Assembly (NCBI RefSeq): GCF_016748675.1
Contig: NZ_CP051534.1
Location: forward strand, 1,116,001 to 1,180,000
Direction of reading: 5' to 3'
Length of the DNA stretch: 64,000 nt
From: Helicobacter pylori
GTDB lineage: Bacteria > Campylobacterota > Campylobacteria > Campylobacterales > Helicobacteraceae
Part shown: piece by piece, positions 17,982-27,272 of the stretch
Layout: every line of letters starts with the position of its first letter
Position numbering within the stretch: position 1 is the first letter of the stretch
Notes under the pieces: model-generated
Database searches by the model: none
The model's input: the letters and a program-made list of their open reading frames with translations, nothing else
Told to the model about the DNA's origin: nothing
Translations under genes and position numbers: made by a program

Positions 17982-19685
17982 TTAAAATTCTTTCCTTGGA
18001 TCCGTTGCCCCATAGAAAACGCTCCCCTTAGTTTTAGGTAAAACTTGGATCGCATTCACATCGCCCATGACCGGCTTGGTAACGATTTGATAGCCCATTT
18101 TAGTGAGGTTGTCTTTCACATCAGCGGGCATGCCAAACTTTTCAATCCTTAATTCATCAGGGAGCCATTGCATGTGGAATCTTGGGGCTGAGACCGCTTC
18201 AGAAATATTCATGTTATAATCAATGACATTAGAAATCACTTGCAACACCGTAGTGATAATCCTAGACCCTCCAGGGCTTCCCACCACCAAAAAAACCTTA
18301 TTGTTTTTCAACACGATCGTAGGCGACATGGAGCTTAAAGGGCGTTTATTGGCTTCAATCGCGTTCGCATCGCCCCCTACTAAACCATAGAGATTAGGAT
18401 TTCCTGGCTTTATGGAAAAATCATCCATTTCATTGTTCAATAAAAATCCTGCCCCATCAATACTAGCAGCGCTCCCATAAGAAGCGTTAATGGTGTAAGT
18501 AACGCTGACTGCATTCCCCCACCTGTCCGCTACAGAATAATGCGTGGTGTTGCTCCCCTCATGCAACTGCCCCATTCCTGGTTTGATTTGAGAGCTTGGC
18601 GTGACCGTATCTGGCTGGATAGTGTCAAAAATCTTTTTGGCATACGCTTTATTAATCAATTTATCCACCGGCACCGAAACAAAATCAGCGTCTCCCATAT
18701 AAACCGATCGGTCCGCATAAGCCTGGCGCATCGCTTCTGCAGCGATATGGATATTCTTAGAAGCCCCATACCCAAGGGTGCTTAAATCCGCATTTTCCAT
18801 GACATTTAAAATCTGGATCAAATGCGTGCCTCCCGAACTTGGTGGCGACATAGAAATGATCTTATACCCACGATAACTCCCTATTACGGGTTTGCGCCAT
18901 TTCACATTGTAACTGGCTAAATCTTCTTTAGTGATAATCCCTCCATTTTTTTTCATGTCTTTCTCAATAAGCTCAGCGACTTGCCCTTGATAAAAGCCTT
19001 TAGCGCCTAGCGTTTTGATTTGATTCAAAGTCTTGGCTAAATCTTTTTGGACAAACAAATCCCCTTCTTGATAATCAAGGTGCCCTTTTTTAAAAAAATA
19101 CTTTTTGCTAGAACTGTATTTTAAAAACCGCTCCCTTGCTTCTTTTAAGGTTTCTGCTTGTCTTTGTGAAATCGCATAACCATTTTCAGCCAATTTAATG
19201 GCAGGATCAATGAGTTGCGATAGTTTTTTGGTGCCGTATTTTTTCAACATTGCTTCCATGCCTGCCACCGTTCCAGGAACCCCGGCCGCCAAATAGCCAT
19301 CTTCACTGAGTTTAGGGACTACATTGCCTTGCTTGTCTAAAAACATGTTTTTAGTGGCTTTTAAGGGGGCTTTTTCTCTAAAATCTAAGGCAACATTTTC
19401 ACCATTAGCCAAATGGATAACCGCAAAACCCCCACCACCAATATTGCCTGCTGCAGGATGGACGACCGCTAGCGCAAAACCTATCGCTACAGCCGCATCA
19501 ATCGCATTACCCCCATCTTCTAAAACCTTTTGCCCAATTTCAGTGGCTAGCGGGTGGCTAGAAAGGGCTAAGCCTACTTTAGTGTTTTTAATGGGCGGAT
19601 AACTCGCTGCACTCAAAGGGCTTAACAAACCCAAAGAGAGCACTATCACGCCCAAGCCAATCGTCTTTAAAAAACTCCGTCTCAT
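17982..19685 (-). CDS. ggt: Periplasmic/secreted gamma-glutamyltransferase
   Basis: Hydrolyses glutathione and glutamine to glutamate; a colonisation factor that slows T-cell growth and depletes host glutathione. 567 residues from ATG 19685, which follows AAAGGA; the TTG 15 bases upstream is rejected. The Sec signal peptide is RSFLKTIGLGVIVLSLGLLSPLSAA. The proenzyme cleaves itself before the catalytic threonine (Thr380 in the known enzyme) in SNTTHYSVADRWGN. The oxyanion and substrate motif SPGGSRII is present. All key residues are intact, so active enzyme is expected. Confidence 0.98.
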   Translation of the reverse strand: MRRSFLKTIGLGVIVLSLGLLSPLSAASYPPIKNTKVGLALSSHPLATEIGQKVLEDGGNAIDAAVAIGFALAVVHPAAGNIGGGGFAVIHLANGENVALDFREKAPLKATKNMFLDKQGNVVPKLSEDGYLAAGVPGTVAGMEAMLKKYGTKKLSQLIDPAIKLAENGYAISQRQAETLKEARERFLKYSSSKKYFFKKGHLDYQEGDLFVQKDLAKTLNQIKTLGAKGFYQGQVAELIEKDMKKNGGIITKEDLASYNVKWRKPVIGSYRGYKIISMSPPSSGGTHLIQILNVMENADLSTLGYGASKNIHIAAEAMRQAYADRSVYMGDADFVSVPVDKLINKAYAKKIFDTIQPDTVTPSSQIKPGMGQLHEGSNTTHYSVADRWGNAVSVTYTINASYGSAASIDGAGFLLNNEMDDFSIKPGNPNLYGLVGGDANAIEANKRPLSSMSPTIVLKNNKVFLVVGSPGGSRIITTVLQVISNVIDYNMNISEAVSAPRFHMQWLPDELRIEKFGMPADVKDNLTKMGYQIVTKPVMGDVNAIQVLPKTKGSVFYGATDPRKEF

Positions 19686-19726
19686 CTGTTTTCCTTTCAA
19701 TCAGTTACGCTTAAAATTTCGTTGTT

Positions 19727-19732
19727 ATTATA
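19727..19732 (-). promoter_or_regulatory. Extended -10 promoter of ggt
   Basis: Reading the minus strand, TGT-TATAAT gives a perfect -10 box with the extended TGn, 41 bases upstream of the ggt ATG. No -35 box is evident. Confidence 0.7.
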
Positions 19733-19872
19733 ACACAAGCTTTACAAAACACCCTCTCGCTTATAGCTTATAATTGCTATTAAGCATTATCGTTAATGAG
19801 TTTTAAAATAAATAGAGTTTAAAAAATAAGTTAAATAAGGCTTATTTGATAAAAACGCTACTGGTAGAAATC

Positions 19873-21693
19873 TTATTGTTTAATCCCCAATAGAGTGTCT
19901 ATCATCCGATCAATAGCGGTAATGACCTTAGCGTTAGCGGCATAGCCGCTTTGAAACTTGATTAAATTCACCATTTCTTCATCCACGCTCACTTGCGAAA
20001 TAGAGAGTTGCTCTTTTTTAATGGTTTCTAACATGCTCTTTTTAGTGTCCAAAATACGCCCTGATTTTTCAGCGTCCGTGTTGATTTTACCGGTTAAAAA
20101 TTGATAAAACTCGCTGATTTTCATTGGTTTAATGTCAAACTTGTCGTTATAAAAATCCACGCTGTCGTATTGCAATTGTTGCATCATGTTCGCCACATCA
20201 AAATTCCCGTTAATGGGAGCAAGCCATGGGCGGATAGTGGTAGGCTCTTTTTTGTATTCCTTATTCAAGCTGATGTTAGAAGCGTCATCGCCTTGAAAAA
20301 AAGGGTTGAGTTTTAACGCTCCCATAAAATTCGTGCCGTTATCTTTCATGGAGACAAACAACCCTTGCGAAGCGTTTTTAGGCTGGATAACAAACTTTTT
20401 AGTCTCATTGTTAAAACCCGCTGTGAAATAATCATCAAAATCGTTTTCGGTGTTGTTGTCTCGATTGTCATCGGTGTTAGCATTAATGGCTTGGATAATA
20501 TCGTTCATGGTTGTAATGGGCGTGATAGCAATGGTTTTCCTGGCGATTTCTTTACCATCGGTGTTGTAAGCGATTAAATCAAACGAGCCGTTTTTGATAT
20601 TATAGTTAGTGTCTTTAAAGGCTTCATCGCTATTAAACTCCACAGGTTCGCCTTCAATATGATGACTCGCGCTTTGAGCGTAAATCGCATTCGTGGATTC
20701 TATCAAGCCCCTAGCAAAAGAATCCAACAAATCAATATAATCTTGCAATTTGCCCTTTAAAGTCCCGTTAGAGCCGTCATTATACACATTCAATAACGCC
20801 CCCACTTTCCCTTGATTGAGCTTGTCAGTAATATTAGTGAGCTTAAAATCATCGCTTTGAAAATAGATTTGATTCAAACCCCCTTTATTTTCGGATTCTT
20901 TAACCACTAAGGGATGGAAAATAGAGCCATCAATGATATTGAACCCATGCCCAATATTAAGGTTATAGCTCTCATCAAAATCCGCTGAGTCTTTATCTGT
21001 GAGCGAATGAGTCTTAATACTGCTTTTAAAAACATTCCCTCCTAAAAGCTCTCGCAAATGGAATTCCAACTCATCTCGCTTGTCTCTTAATTCATTCGCA
21101 TGCTTTAAGCTCTTGTTGTTTTCCACTTCTTTAATGCGTTTGTTGATTTGAGCGATTTGAGAACCCAGGCTATTGACTTCTTTGATCACGCTTTTTAATT
21201 CTTCACTCGCCTTGTGCTGTAAGGTCGTTAATCTTTCCCTGGTGTCTTTAATGTTGTGCGTTAAAGCTTCTGTTTTTTGAGCGAGAGCCTGTTTTTGAGC
21301 GGAGTCTTTGGCGTTTTTAGACAATTCTTTCCATGAGTTAAAATAATCTTGCAAATCCGTAAAAAGGCTCGCTTCATCAATGTCCGGAAAATACGCGCTC
21401 GCTTCTTTTAAATGCGAAAACTCTGTATCGTAATAAGTGTTTTCGTAATTAGCCTTCGTGTAACGAGCAAAAACAAACTCATCATGCACCCTTTCAATGG
21501 CTTCTACATCCACGCCCATATTCACATTTTTAGTGCCATACATGTAAGCCGCTTGAGGCTTTGCAATCACGCGCTGACGGCTATAAAATTCATCGCTAGC
21601 GTTAGAAATGTTATTCCCGGTAACATCCACCATGCTCTGATGGGCTTGTAGGCCCGTGTAAGAAGTGTTGAGTGAAGATAAGATTCCGCCCAT
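19873..21693 (-). CDS. flgK: Flagellar hook-associated protein 1
   Basis: 606 residues; forms the hook-filament junction together with FlgL. N-terminal rod/hook signature SSLNTSYTGLQAHQSMVDVTGNNISNASDE, and the C-terminal heptad helix VDEEMVNLIKFQSGYAANAKVITAIDRMIDTLLGI. It starts one base after the stop of the upstream FlgN-like gene, so the two are coupled. Both should be read from the sigma-54 promoter at 22165-22180. Confidence 0.97.
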   Translation of the reverse strand: MGGILSSLNTSYTGLQAHQSMVDVTGNNISNASDEFYSRQRVIAKPQAAYMYGTKNVNMGVDVEAIERVHDEFVFARYTKANYENTYYDTEFSHLKEASAYFPDIDEASLFTDLQDYFNSWKELSKNAKDSAQKQALAQKTEALTHNIKDTRERLTTLQHKASEELKSVIKEVNSLGSQIAQINKRIKEVENNKSLKHANELRDKRDELEFHLRELLGGNVFKSSIKTHSLTDKDSADFDESYNLNIGHGFNIIDGSIFHPLVVKESENKGGLNQIYFQSDDFKLTNITDKLNQGKVGALLNVYNDGSNGTLKGKLQDYIDLLDSFARGLIESTNAIYAQSASHHIEGEPVEFNSDEAFKDTNYNIKNGSFDLIAYNTDGKEIARKTIAITPITTMNDIIQAINANTDDNRDNNTENDFDDYFTAGFNNETKKFVIQPKNASQGLFVSMKDNGTNFMGALKLNPFFQGDDASNISLNKEYKKEPTTIRPWLAPINGNFDVANMMQQLQYDSVDFYNDKFDIKPMKISEFYQFLTGKINTDAEKSGRILDTKKSMLETIKKEQLSISQVSVDEEMVNLIKFQSGYAANAKVITAIDRMIDTLLGIKQ

Positions 21694-21694
21694 T

Positions 21695-22129
21695 TTACGC
21701 CTGCACTCTTAAAAAATGGCTCCCCACATGCCTAGAGCCTTTATAGTCGCAAGTGTCATGGGGAATGATTTGTTGGATGAGCGAAGAATAAAACTCAGAA
21801 ACCGCAAACGCCATGCGCGAATAAATCAAGTTTTTTTCTTTCAAAACAAACAAGGACTCTCGCATTTGGTTTAAAAAATCGCTCGTTTTTTCGTCTAATA
21901 ACTCACTCATTTCTTTATTGGGGAATTGGTTTTTTAAAGACAACATTTGCACATCTATATTCGCTTTTTCTTTCTCAAAAGCTTGAATCGCTAGCTGTTT
22001 TTGATGGTTTCTTTCAAAAATTTCGGTGTGTTTAGCGAGCTTGATGTCTCTTATATCGCGCTCCGTTAAATCAATCAATTCTTTCAATTGGTTGAGCGCG
22101 TTTTCTAAATGAGAATGTAAAACGACCAT
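21695..22129 (-). CDS. flgN: FlgN-like flagellar export chaperone
   Basis: 144 residues from ATG 22129, which has AAAGGA 6 bases upstream; an upstream start at 22165 would overlap the sigma-54 promoter and is rejected. Helical protein without catalytic motifs: an N-terminal helix (HSHLENALNQLKELIDLTERDI) and long charged coils, as in FlgN, which escorts FlgK and FlgL to the export gate. Sequence similarity to enteric FlgN is low, so the call rests on shape and on its position directly before flgK, matching Campylobacter Cj1465-flgK. Confidence 0.7.
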   Translation of the reverse strand: MVVLHSHLENALNQLKELIDLTERDIRDIKLAKHTEIFERNHQKQLAIQAFEKEKANIDVQMLSLKNQFPNKEMSELLDEKTSDFLNQMRESLFVLKEKNLIYSRMAFAVSEFYSSLIQQIIPHDTCDYKGSRHVGSHFLRVQA

Positions 22130-22164
22130 AACAAATCCTTTAGCTCTTGTTTCAGTGATATTCA

Positions 22165-22180
22165 AGCAAATACTATGCCA
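22165..22180 (-). promoter_or_regulatory. Sigma-54 promoter of flgN-flgK
   Basis: The minus strand reads TGGCAT-N5-TTGCT, against the consensus TGGCAC-N5-TTGCA/T, with GG and GC exactly 10 bases apart. It ends 36 bases before the flgN ATG. HP1120-HP1119 are known members of the RpoN flagellar class, which fits. Confidence 0.85.
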
Positions 22181-22208
22181 TTTTTAGTTTTATTATAAAG
22201 CTCAATTT

Positions 22209-22251
22209 CTTAAGGGGATAGGGGGTATTTTGAAATCATTTTCCCCTTAAA
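22209..22251. terminator. Inverted repeat after the methyltransferase gene
   Basis: CTTAAGGGGA pairs with TCCCCTTAA across about 24 bases. It lies just past the methyltransferase stop and just upstream of the sigma-54 promoter and could insulate the two units. No T run follows on either strand, so Rho-independent action is doubtful. Confidence 0.4.
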
Positions 22252-22260
22252 GCTCCCTTA

Positions 22261-23217
22261 TTAAATCGCCTTTAACATTTGCTGTGCGATAGCAGCAATC
22301 ACATTCACGCTCATCGCATTCCCCGCTTGGGATAGCAAATGGCTTTCTTTAAAGTTAGGGTTGTCTTTAATCTTAGCGATCAAATCCCTAGGAAATCCTT
22401 GTAAAAGCAAGCTTTCAATAGCGTTTAATTTTTTGATTTTACCTTTTTGGGTATAAAACAAACCATGCCGAGAAGTCCTTAAAGTAGGAAAAACATTAAA
22501 ATACAACCTTAAATCAGATTGTCTTGTGTCTAAAACGGCGTTTTCTAAAGTTAAGATATTCTCTAAAAAAACCCGGTTGTGGTTGTATGGGTTGCGCAAG
22601 TATCTTTGAAAAATAGCGTTACTCACATCCAAATAGCATTCATTATCAGCGTCTAAAAAATCGTTAAAACAATAATCATTGGCTAAACCTAAAGGAAAGA
22701 CAAAATGATGTTTTAAATCCTTCCTAAACCCTACAATATAAAGGCGTTCCCTCTTTTGGGCTAATTGGAAATCAGCGCTGTTTAAAATTTGATAATAAGT
22801 TGTATAGCCCGCTTCTTGCAAAGCTTTGATAATGATTTTAAAAGTTTCTTGTTGCTTATGATGGATCAAGCCCTTAACGTTTTCAAGCAAGAAACATTTG
22901 GGCTGTTTAACCTTTAAGATACGAATAAGCCCATAAATAATCGTCCCTCTTTCATCTTCAAGCCCCTTCCTTTTGCCATTGATAGAAAAAGCCTGACAAG
23001 GAAACCCGCTAATGAGCGCATCAAAATCGGGTAAATCATTAGGGTTGATCCGCATTAAATCCCCAAAATTACGGGTGTCCTTAAAAAACAATTCATAAGT
23101 CCTAAGAGCTTCATGATTGATTTCTGCATGCCCTACGCATTTTAAATGGCACCGCTCCAAGCCCAAACGGCCTCCACCAATGCCAGAGCAAAAATCCATA
23201 AAAGTTAAAATCCCCAA
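22261..23217 (-). CDS. Orphan DNA cytosine-5 methyltransferase (GCGC type, M.Hpy99III/HP1121 family)
   Basis: 318 residues with all core C5-MTase motifs in order: I (DFCSGIGGGRLGLE), IV (GFPCQAFSINGKRKGL, catalytic Cys), VI (FLLENVKGL), VIII (LAQKRERLYIVGF) and X (QAGNAMSVNV). By position and sequence it is the HP1121/JHP1050 enzyme, known to methylate GCGC and to alter gene expression; no partner endonuclease is next to it. TTG 23217 has AGGA 4 bases upstream; ATG 23199 is the alternative start. It is lodged between flgM and flgN. Confidence 0.93.
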   Translation of the reverse strand: MGILTFMDFCSGIGGGRLGLERCHLKCVGHAEINHEALRTYELFFKDTRNFGDLMRINPNDLPDFDALISGFPCQAFSINGKRKGLEDERGTIIYGLIRILKVKQPKCFLLENVKGLIHHKQQETFKIIIKALQEAGYTTYYQILNSADFQLAQKRERLYIVGFRKDLKHHFVFPLGLANDYCFNDFLDADNECYLDVSNAIFQRYLRNPYNHNRVFLENILTLENAVLDTRQSDLRLYFNVFPTLRTSRHGLFYTQKGKIKKLNAIESLLLQGFPRDLIAKIKDNPNFKESHLLSQAGNAMSVNVIAAIAQQMLKAI

Positions 23218-23360
23218 TCAATCATTCCTAACACACGACTAAAAACACGCCCTATTTAAGAAAGCAACAAACACATTTCAAAATACAAAAAAACTAAACT
23301 TCAGTGAAAAACAAAACGACAGCGAGAATAACCCCCCTAGAAATGAAGCCCTTAAACCCC

Positions 23361-23564
23361 CTAGCTTATCCCCAATAAATCCTGTGCCATTTTGTGAGAA
23401 GTCTCATGCAAATTGATCTTATACTGGTTATTTTCAATAGCTTGCTTGATTTCAGCCACCCTATCAAGAGCGGCTTCATTGTTTTCAACTTTTTCATTCT
23501 TTTCCACACGCTTGTAATTCCCCAAAGATTGCACCGGAGCAAGAGAAGAAACGGCATTAATCAT
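23361..23564 (-). CDS. flgM: Anti-sigma-28 factor FlgM
   Basis: 67 residues from ATG 23564, which follows AAAGGA by 7 bases. Binds FliA (sigma-28) until the hook is complete. H. pylori FlgM is shorter than the enteric protein and has the conserved C-terminal FliA-binding helix (EIKQAIENNQYKINLHETSHKMAQ, split here only for reading). An upstream in-frame start would add 9 residues but lacks a ribosome binding site. It is preceded by its own sigma-28 promoter. Confidence 0.93.
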   Translation of the reverse strand: MINAVSSLAPVQSLGNYKRVEKNEKVENNEAALDRVAEIKQAIENNQYKINLHETSHKMAQDLLGIS

Positions 23565-23604
23565 TGTAAAATCCTTTAATTTGATATTCACTCCATTACA
23601 GCAA

Positions 23605-23630
23605 GTATCGGCAAAAAAGAAAAAAAGTTA
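23605..23630 (-). promoter_or_regulatory. Sigma-28 (FliA) promoter of flgM
   Basis: On the minus strand TAAC, 14 bases of nearly pure T, then GCCGATAC: a good match to TAAA-N15-GCCGATAA. It ends about 40 bases before the flgM ATG and overlaps the stop codon of the small upstream gene. It would give FliA-driven negative feedback. Confidence 0.8.
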
Positions 23631-23834
23631 ATGGATTTTTGAAATCTGTTTTTGCAATTCCTTACCAAATTTCTTGGTGGTGGTGATGGGTTTTTTTCCG
23701 GTTTCTGCCACAGAGCCAAAAGATTGCGATTGCAAACTTTTAAACATAAAAAACATCAAAAAAATTAAAATATAACAAAATAAAAAAAAGCAAATGGTAG
23801 GGAATAGCCAATTTTTGAGGTTAGAACTATTCAT
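23628..23834 (-). CDS. Small single-pass membrane protein of unknown function
   Basis: 68 residues: a short N-terminus, one strong membrane helix (WLFPTICFFLFCYILIFLMFFMF) and a basic, Ser/Thr/Lys-rich tail. I do not recognise it. The ATG at 23834 follows AAGGCAAGG. It lies between slyD (31 bases away) and flgM, at the downstream end of the atp-tol-pal run. Its 3' end overlaps the flgM sigma-28 promoter. The length, codon pattern and ribosome binding site make a real gene likely. Confidence 0.65.
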   Translation of the reverse strand: MNSSNLKNWLFPTICFFLFCYILIFLMFFMFKSLQSQSFGSVAETGKKPITTTKKFGKELQKQISKIH

Positions 23835-23865
23835 GACCTTGCCTTTTAAATACTCCTATACCTTA

Positions 23866-24423
23866 CTACCCATGCGAACATGAGCAACCACAACCCCCAC
23901 CTTTCTTTCCGCCATGACCCCCATGACCGCCACAGCAACCTGTCGCACTGTCATGGTGTGAAGCTAGAATCTCTTCTTCGCTCACTTCCCTAAAACCTAA
24001 AACCTTGAAACGGAACGCTAAAGTTTTCCCGGCTAACGGGTGGTTATAATCCACCATCACATGCGTGTTGCTAAAGTCTTTGATAGTGGCTTGAATGGTT
24101 TGATTGTCTTCAGTTTGCCCAAAAACGCTCATGCCTTTTTCTAATTCAATGCCTTCAAATTGATCCCTAGGGACTTCTTGCAAATAGCTGCTTTCATAAA
24201 CCCCATAAGCCTCCTCTGGGGCGATAACAACCTCTTCCCACTCGCCAATTTGAGCCTTTAATACCGCCTTTTCTAACCCTACTATAATTTGATTAGCGCC
24301 TATGATAAACTCTAAAGGCTCTTTAGAAATATTACTGTCTAGCACATCGCTAGAGCCTTGCTCCCTCACTTCATATTCAATCAAAGCGGCTTGTTTGACT
24401 GATTCTAAATCATGGTTTTGCAT
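23866..24423 (-). CDS. slyD: FKBP-type peptidyl-prolyl isomerase / metallochaperone SlyD
   Basis: 185 residues. The FKBP and insert-in-flap domains span about 1-150 ([37 protein letters not shown]). The tail [20 protein letters not shown] continues into a Cys/His/Gly run ending SCSHG, the nickel-binding tail that delivers Ni to hydrogenase via HypB in H. pylori. AAGGAG lies within the end of the upstream gene, which it overlaps by 14 bases. Confidence 0.95.
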   Translation of the reverse strand: MQNHDLESVKQAALIEYEVREQGSSDVLDSNISKEPLEFIIGANQIIVGLEKAVLKAQIGEWEEVVIAPEEAYGVYESSYLQEVPRDQFEGIELEKGMSVFGQTEDNQTIQATIKDFSNTHVMVDYNHPLAGKTLAFRFKVLGFREVSEEEILASHHDSATGCCGGHGGHGGKKGGGCGCSCSHG

Positions 24424-25405
24424 GGTAGTGTTTCTCCTTGTTTTCTAAGATTTTTTGTGCCATTTTAGCTTGTTCGCTTGAAGGATACAAGTGTTGCAAG
24501 GTGTTTAAAAATTTATAATAGTTTTGATCGTCTTTGATTTTTTTAAACGACCATGCCGTATGCCACAAAAGCACAGGCATGTAAGACGCTTTTTTATTTA
24601 AAAGAGCGCTCTCTTTGTAATACTTGATCGCTTCTTTATATCTCTTTTCTCCATAAGCCACTTCTCCAAGAACATAACGCACATAATAAAGTCTGTAACT
24701 ATTGGCTTCTAACCACAACAAACGCTCTTTAGCTTCTGCATAGGATTTGTTTCTAAAAAAAGACAGAGCTTCTTGAAAAATCTCTTTTTGCTTGGACAAA
24801 TCTTTATCAAACTCAACTTTCGCCTTTTCTTGGGTTTTTTTCTCTTGATTTTTTGGGGCTTCGGCTTTCAAAGGGGGGTTCTTATTGGCCGGAACGCCTG
24901 ATTTGAGCGGCTTTTCAGCTTTTTCCTCTTGTTCTTTGAGAGCTTTTTGGATTAAGGCGATTTGTGAAACCAAATCCTGGCTTAACTTAGTCAATAATTC
25001 ACTCATCTCTTTGTTTTGCTTGTCTAACTGTTGGATAGCTTGCTGGTTAGCGCGAATCTCATTCCTCAAATCCTCCAAAGTTTGCGATTGCTGCTTAAGC
25101 GTGTTAGCTTGCACTTCTTGCGAGACTTTTAAGGCTCGCAAGGACTCTTCTTGGGAAAGGATAGCGTTATTGAGATCTTTAATCTTATTAGCCTGTCCCT
25201 CATAAACGCTCCTTAGACCCTCTTGAGCTTGAGTGTTAGCCTCTACTTGCGAATGGATTTTGGTCAAAATATTAGAAAAATTCTTACTATTGTTTTGCAA
25301 CTGCTTGAGTTCTTTTTTAGTAGCTCCGCTTTGCAAATCAAACGCTGAAGGCTCCCCATTGAGAAAAAAGGGAGCGATAAAAGGGATAAAAAAAAGCCTT
25401 TTCAT
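24410..25405 (-). CDS. cpoB: Tol-Pal associated periplasmic protein CpoB/YbgF
   Basis: 331 residues: signal peptide ([20 protein letters not shown]), a long coiled coil (about 30-150), a Pro/Lys linker and C-terminal TPR repeats ([20 protein letters not shown] and neighbours). CpoB links peptidoglycan synthesis with outer-membrane constriction. It lies 7 bases after pal and overlaps slyD, the conserved Tol-Pal order. Confidence 0.88.
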   Translation of the reverse strand: MKRLFFIPFIAPFFLNGEPSAFDLQSGATKKELKQLQNNSKNFSNILTKIHSQVEANTQAQEGLRSVYEGQANKIKDLNNAILSQEESLRALKVSQEVQANTLKQQSQTLEDLRNEIRANQQAIQQLDKQNKEMSELLTKLSQDLVSQIALIQKALKEQEEKAEKPLKSGVPANKNPPLKAEAPKNQEKKTQEKAKVEFDKDLSKQKEIFQEALSFFRNKSYAEAKERLLWLEANSYRLYYVRYVLGEVAYGEKRYKEAIKYYKESALLNKKASYMPVLLWHTAWSFKKIKDDQNYYKFLNTLQHLYPSSEQAKMAQKILENKEKHYHAKP

Positions 25406-25412
25406 CCTAGAA

Positions 25413-25952
25413 TTACTTCACTAATTTGACATCCACTCTTCTGTTTTCTTTGTAACATTCTCTAGTTTTTTGGGCACATTTGGGTTTGGTTTCACCAAAA
25501 CTGATGGTTTTGATCATATCTTTTTCTACCCCTTTAATGACTAAAGCGTTTTTCACGCTCAAAGTCCTTTTAACACCAAGCGCTTGGTTGTATTCGCTAG
25601 AGCCAAATTCATCGGTATTGCCTTCCAAAAGCACTTGCATGTGGTTTTCTTTAGCTTTTTGCACGATCTCATCTAAAGTCTCTTGATCGGATTCTTTGAT
25701 CTCATACTTGTCAAAATCAAAATAAATAGAAGCGATGATAGTCCCACTCTCAATAGCCGGTTTTTCTTCAACCACTGGAGCTGGCTCTTGTTTAGGCTCT
25801 TCTTTCTCTGGAGCTGGTTCTGTAGTAACAGGTGCAGTCTGAACCGTTTTAGCGCTCACATCGCCAGCCACAGTCTTATTATCCATTTTATGACTACAGC
25901 CAGCTACCAATAAAAAAGCTACCAAGAAACTAAATACAGAAGATCTTTTCAT
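25413..25952 (-). CDS. pal: Peptidoglycan-associated lipoprotein (Omp18)
   Basis: 179 residues from ATG 25952 with TGGAG upstream; the first in-frame start 21 bases further out is rejected. The lipobox LVAGC gives a lipidated Cys at about residue 20. A Pro/Glu-rich linker is followed by the OmpA-like peptidoglycan-binding domain (IYFDFDKYEIKESDQETLDEI; LEGNTDEFGSSEYN; RRVDVKLVK). It is a major H. pylori antigen anchoring the outer membrane to the wall. Confidence 0.97.
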   Translation of the reverse strand: MKRSSVFSFLVAFLLVAGCSHKMDNKTVAGDVSAKTVQTAPVTTEPAPEKEEPKQEPAPVVEEKPAIESGTIIASIYFDFDKYEIKESDQETLDEIVQKAKENHMQVLLEGNTDEFGSSEYNQALGVKRTLSVKNALVIKGVEKDMIKTISFGETKPKCAQKTRECYKENRRVDVKLVK

Positions 25953-26018
25953 TATAAATTCTCCAAGAATCAAATTTTAATAAGTGTAAATATTAACTCA
26001 CATTCGCTTAATTTAACC

Positions 26019-27272
26019 TTACCAATCAAAGGCTTGTATTTTCACATTCTTTAAAGGGAATAAAAAACTCTGATTATAGTCTAGCAAAATAAGCCCCATG
26101 GCGTATTCTTGGGGTGTCTTTTTGATATACATGATATTTCTCCCATCCGTAGAAAAACGAGGCATCTGGTTAGAGCCATTCACGGTAAGCCTGCGGATAT
26201 ATTTGCTATTTAGAGTGATCAGATTCAAATTAAACACCGTTTTGCCAAATTCATTAAGGTTTTCTCGGCTCACATACACGATACTATCTTTATAAGCGTC
26301 AATGGATTCATTGCTTCTTCCTTCATAAAGGAGTTGCTCCGCGCTCTCTTTTAACCCTAATTTCTTCATGTAGATGTTAGGATAACCGGATCTATCCGAA
26401 ACAAAAGCCATAGACTTGTCATCTTCTAAAAACACTCCTGAGACATCTATCCCAGGATAGCGCGTTATTTTAGTTTTAGTTTTTTTATGCGTGTCATACA
26501 AATACACATCCGGTTGGCCATCAGGGGCTAAAGACATTAAAATTTTAGAGCCATCAGAACTCACGCTAGAGACCACAGCCATTCCTTGAGAACTAGCGAT
26601 ATTTTCATGAGTGGCTTTTTGAATGTTGTATTTTAAAATCATGGGCGTTCTTTCGCCATACTGCGTGTAATAAAACTCCGTTTGCTCAGCGTTCGCCCAT
26701 TTGGGGAAAATATTGAGTCGGTTATTTTTGATGATTTCTTTTTGATAACGCATCGTGTAATCAGCTAAGGCGATGTTTGTGATTCCTGGTCCAATGTATT
26801 TAGAAAAAACAATAAGGCGCTTCATCCAAGCGATAGAAGGGGCTTTTAAATAATCATTCACCACAATGGCCATGTTGTGCGCTGCAAAAGGGTATAGATC
26901 AGCGCTTAAAATGGGGTAGTCAAAAGTTCTAACAAGAGCGCTTGTATTGACATCATAAAGTTTTAATCGTGAAATTTTATTACCGTTTTCTACCGCCACG
27001 CTCACAAGCGCTACAAGTTGGAATTTTTTATCTTTAAGTTCTGCGTAATTGATAGCGCCTTGATCCTTGTTTTGAGAAACATCAAAATGCTGGCTAGTCT
27101 TTAAATCATTCGCTAAGACTTCATGCAATTTTAAAGCGTAATTGGCATCGTTATCTATAGAGTAGCGCACTTCAATCTTAGGAAGTTTTTGAATGGTTTT
27201 AATAATATCTAGTGTTTTATCTGTTGCAAAAAGCCCTATAGCGCCTATTAAAAAAAGCCATAAATACCTCAT
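26019..27272 (-). CDS. tolB: Periplasmic beta-propeller protein TolB
   Basis: 417 residues; signal peptide MRYLWLFLIGAIGLFA, an N-terminal domain and a C-terminal WD40-like propeller with SxDGxxI-type blades (SSDGSKILMSLAPDG, FSTDGRNIMYIKK). It partners Pal and TolA in outer-membrane constriction. Its ATG overlaps the tolA stop (ATGA). Confidence 0.93.
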   Translation of the reverse strand: MRYLWLFLIGAIGLFATDKTLDIIKTIQKLPKIEVRYSIDNDANYALKLHEVLANDLKTSQHFDVSQNKDQGAINYAELKDKKFQLVALVSVAVENGNKISRLKLYDVNTSALVRTFDYPILSADLYPFAAHNMAIVVNDYLKAPSIAWMKRLIVFSKYIGPGITNIALADYTMRYQKEIIKNNRLNIFPKWANAEQTEFYYTQYGERTPMILKYNIQKATHENIASSQGMAVVSSVSSDGSKILMSLAPDGQPDVYLYDTHKKTKTKITRYPGIDVSGVFLEDDKSMAFVSDRSGYPNIYMKKLGLKESAEQLLYEGRSNESIDAYKDSIVYVSRENLNEFGKTVFNLNLITLNSKYIRRLTVNGSNQMPRFSTDGRNIMYIKKTPQEYAMGLILLDYNQSFLFPLKNVKIQAFDW

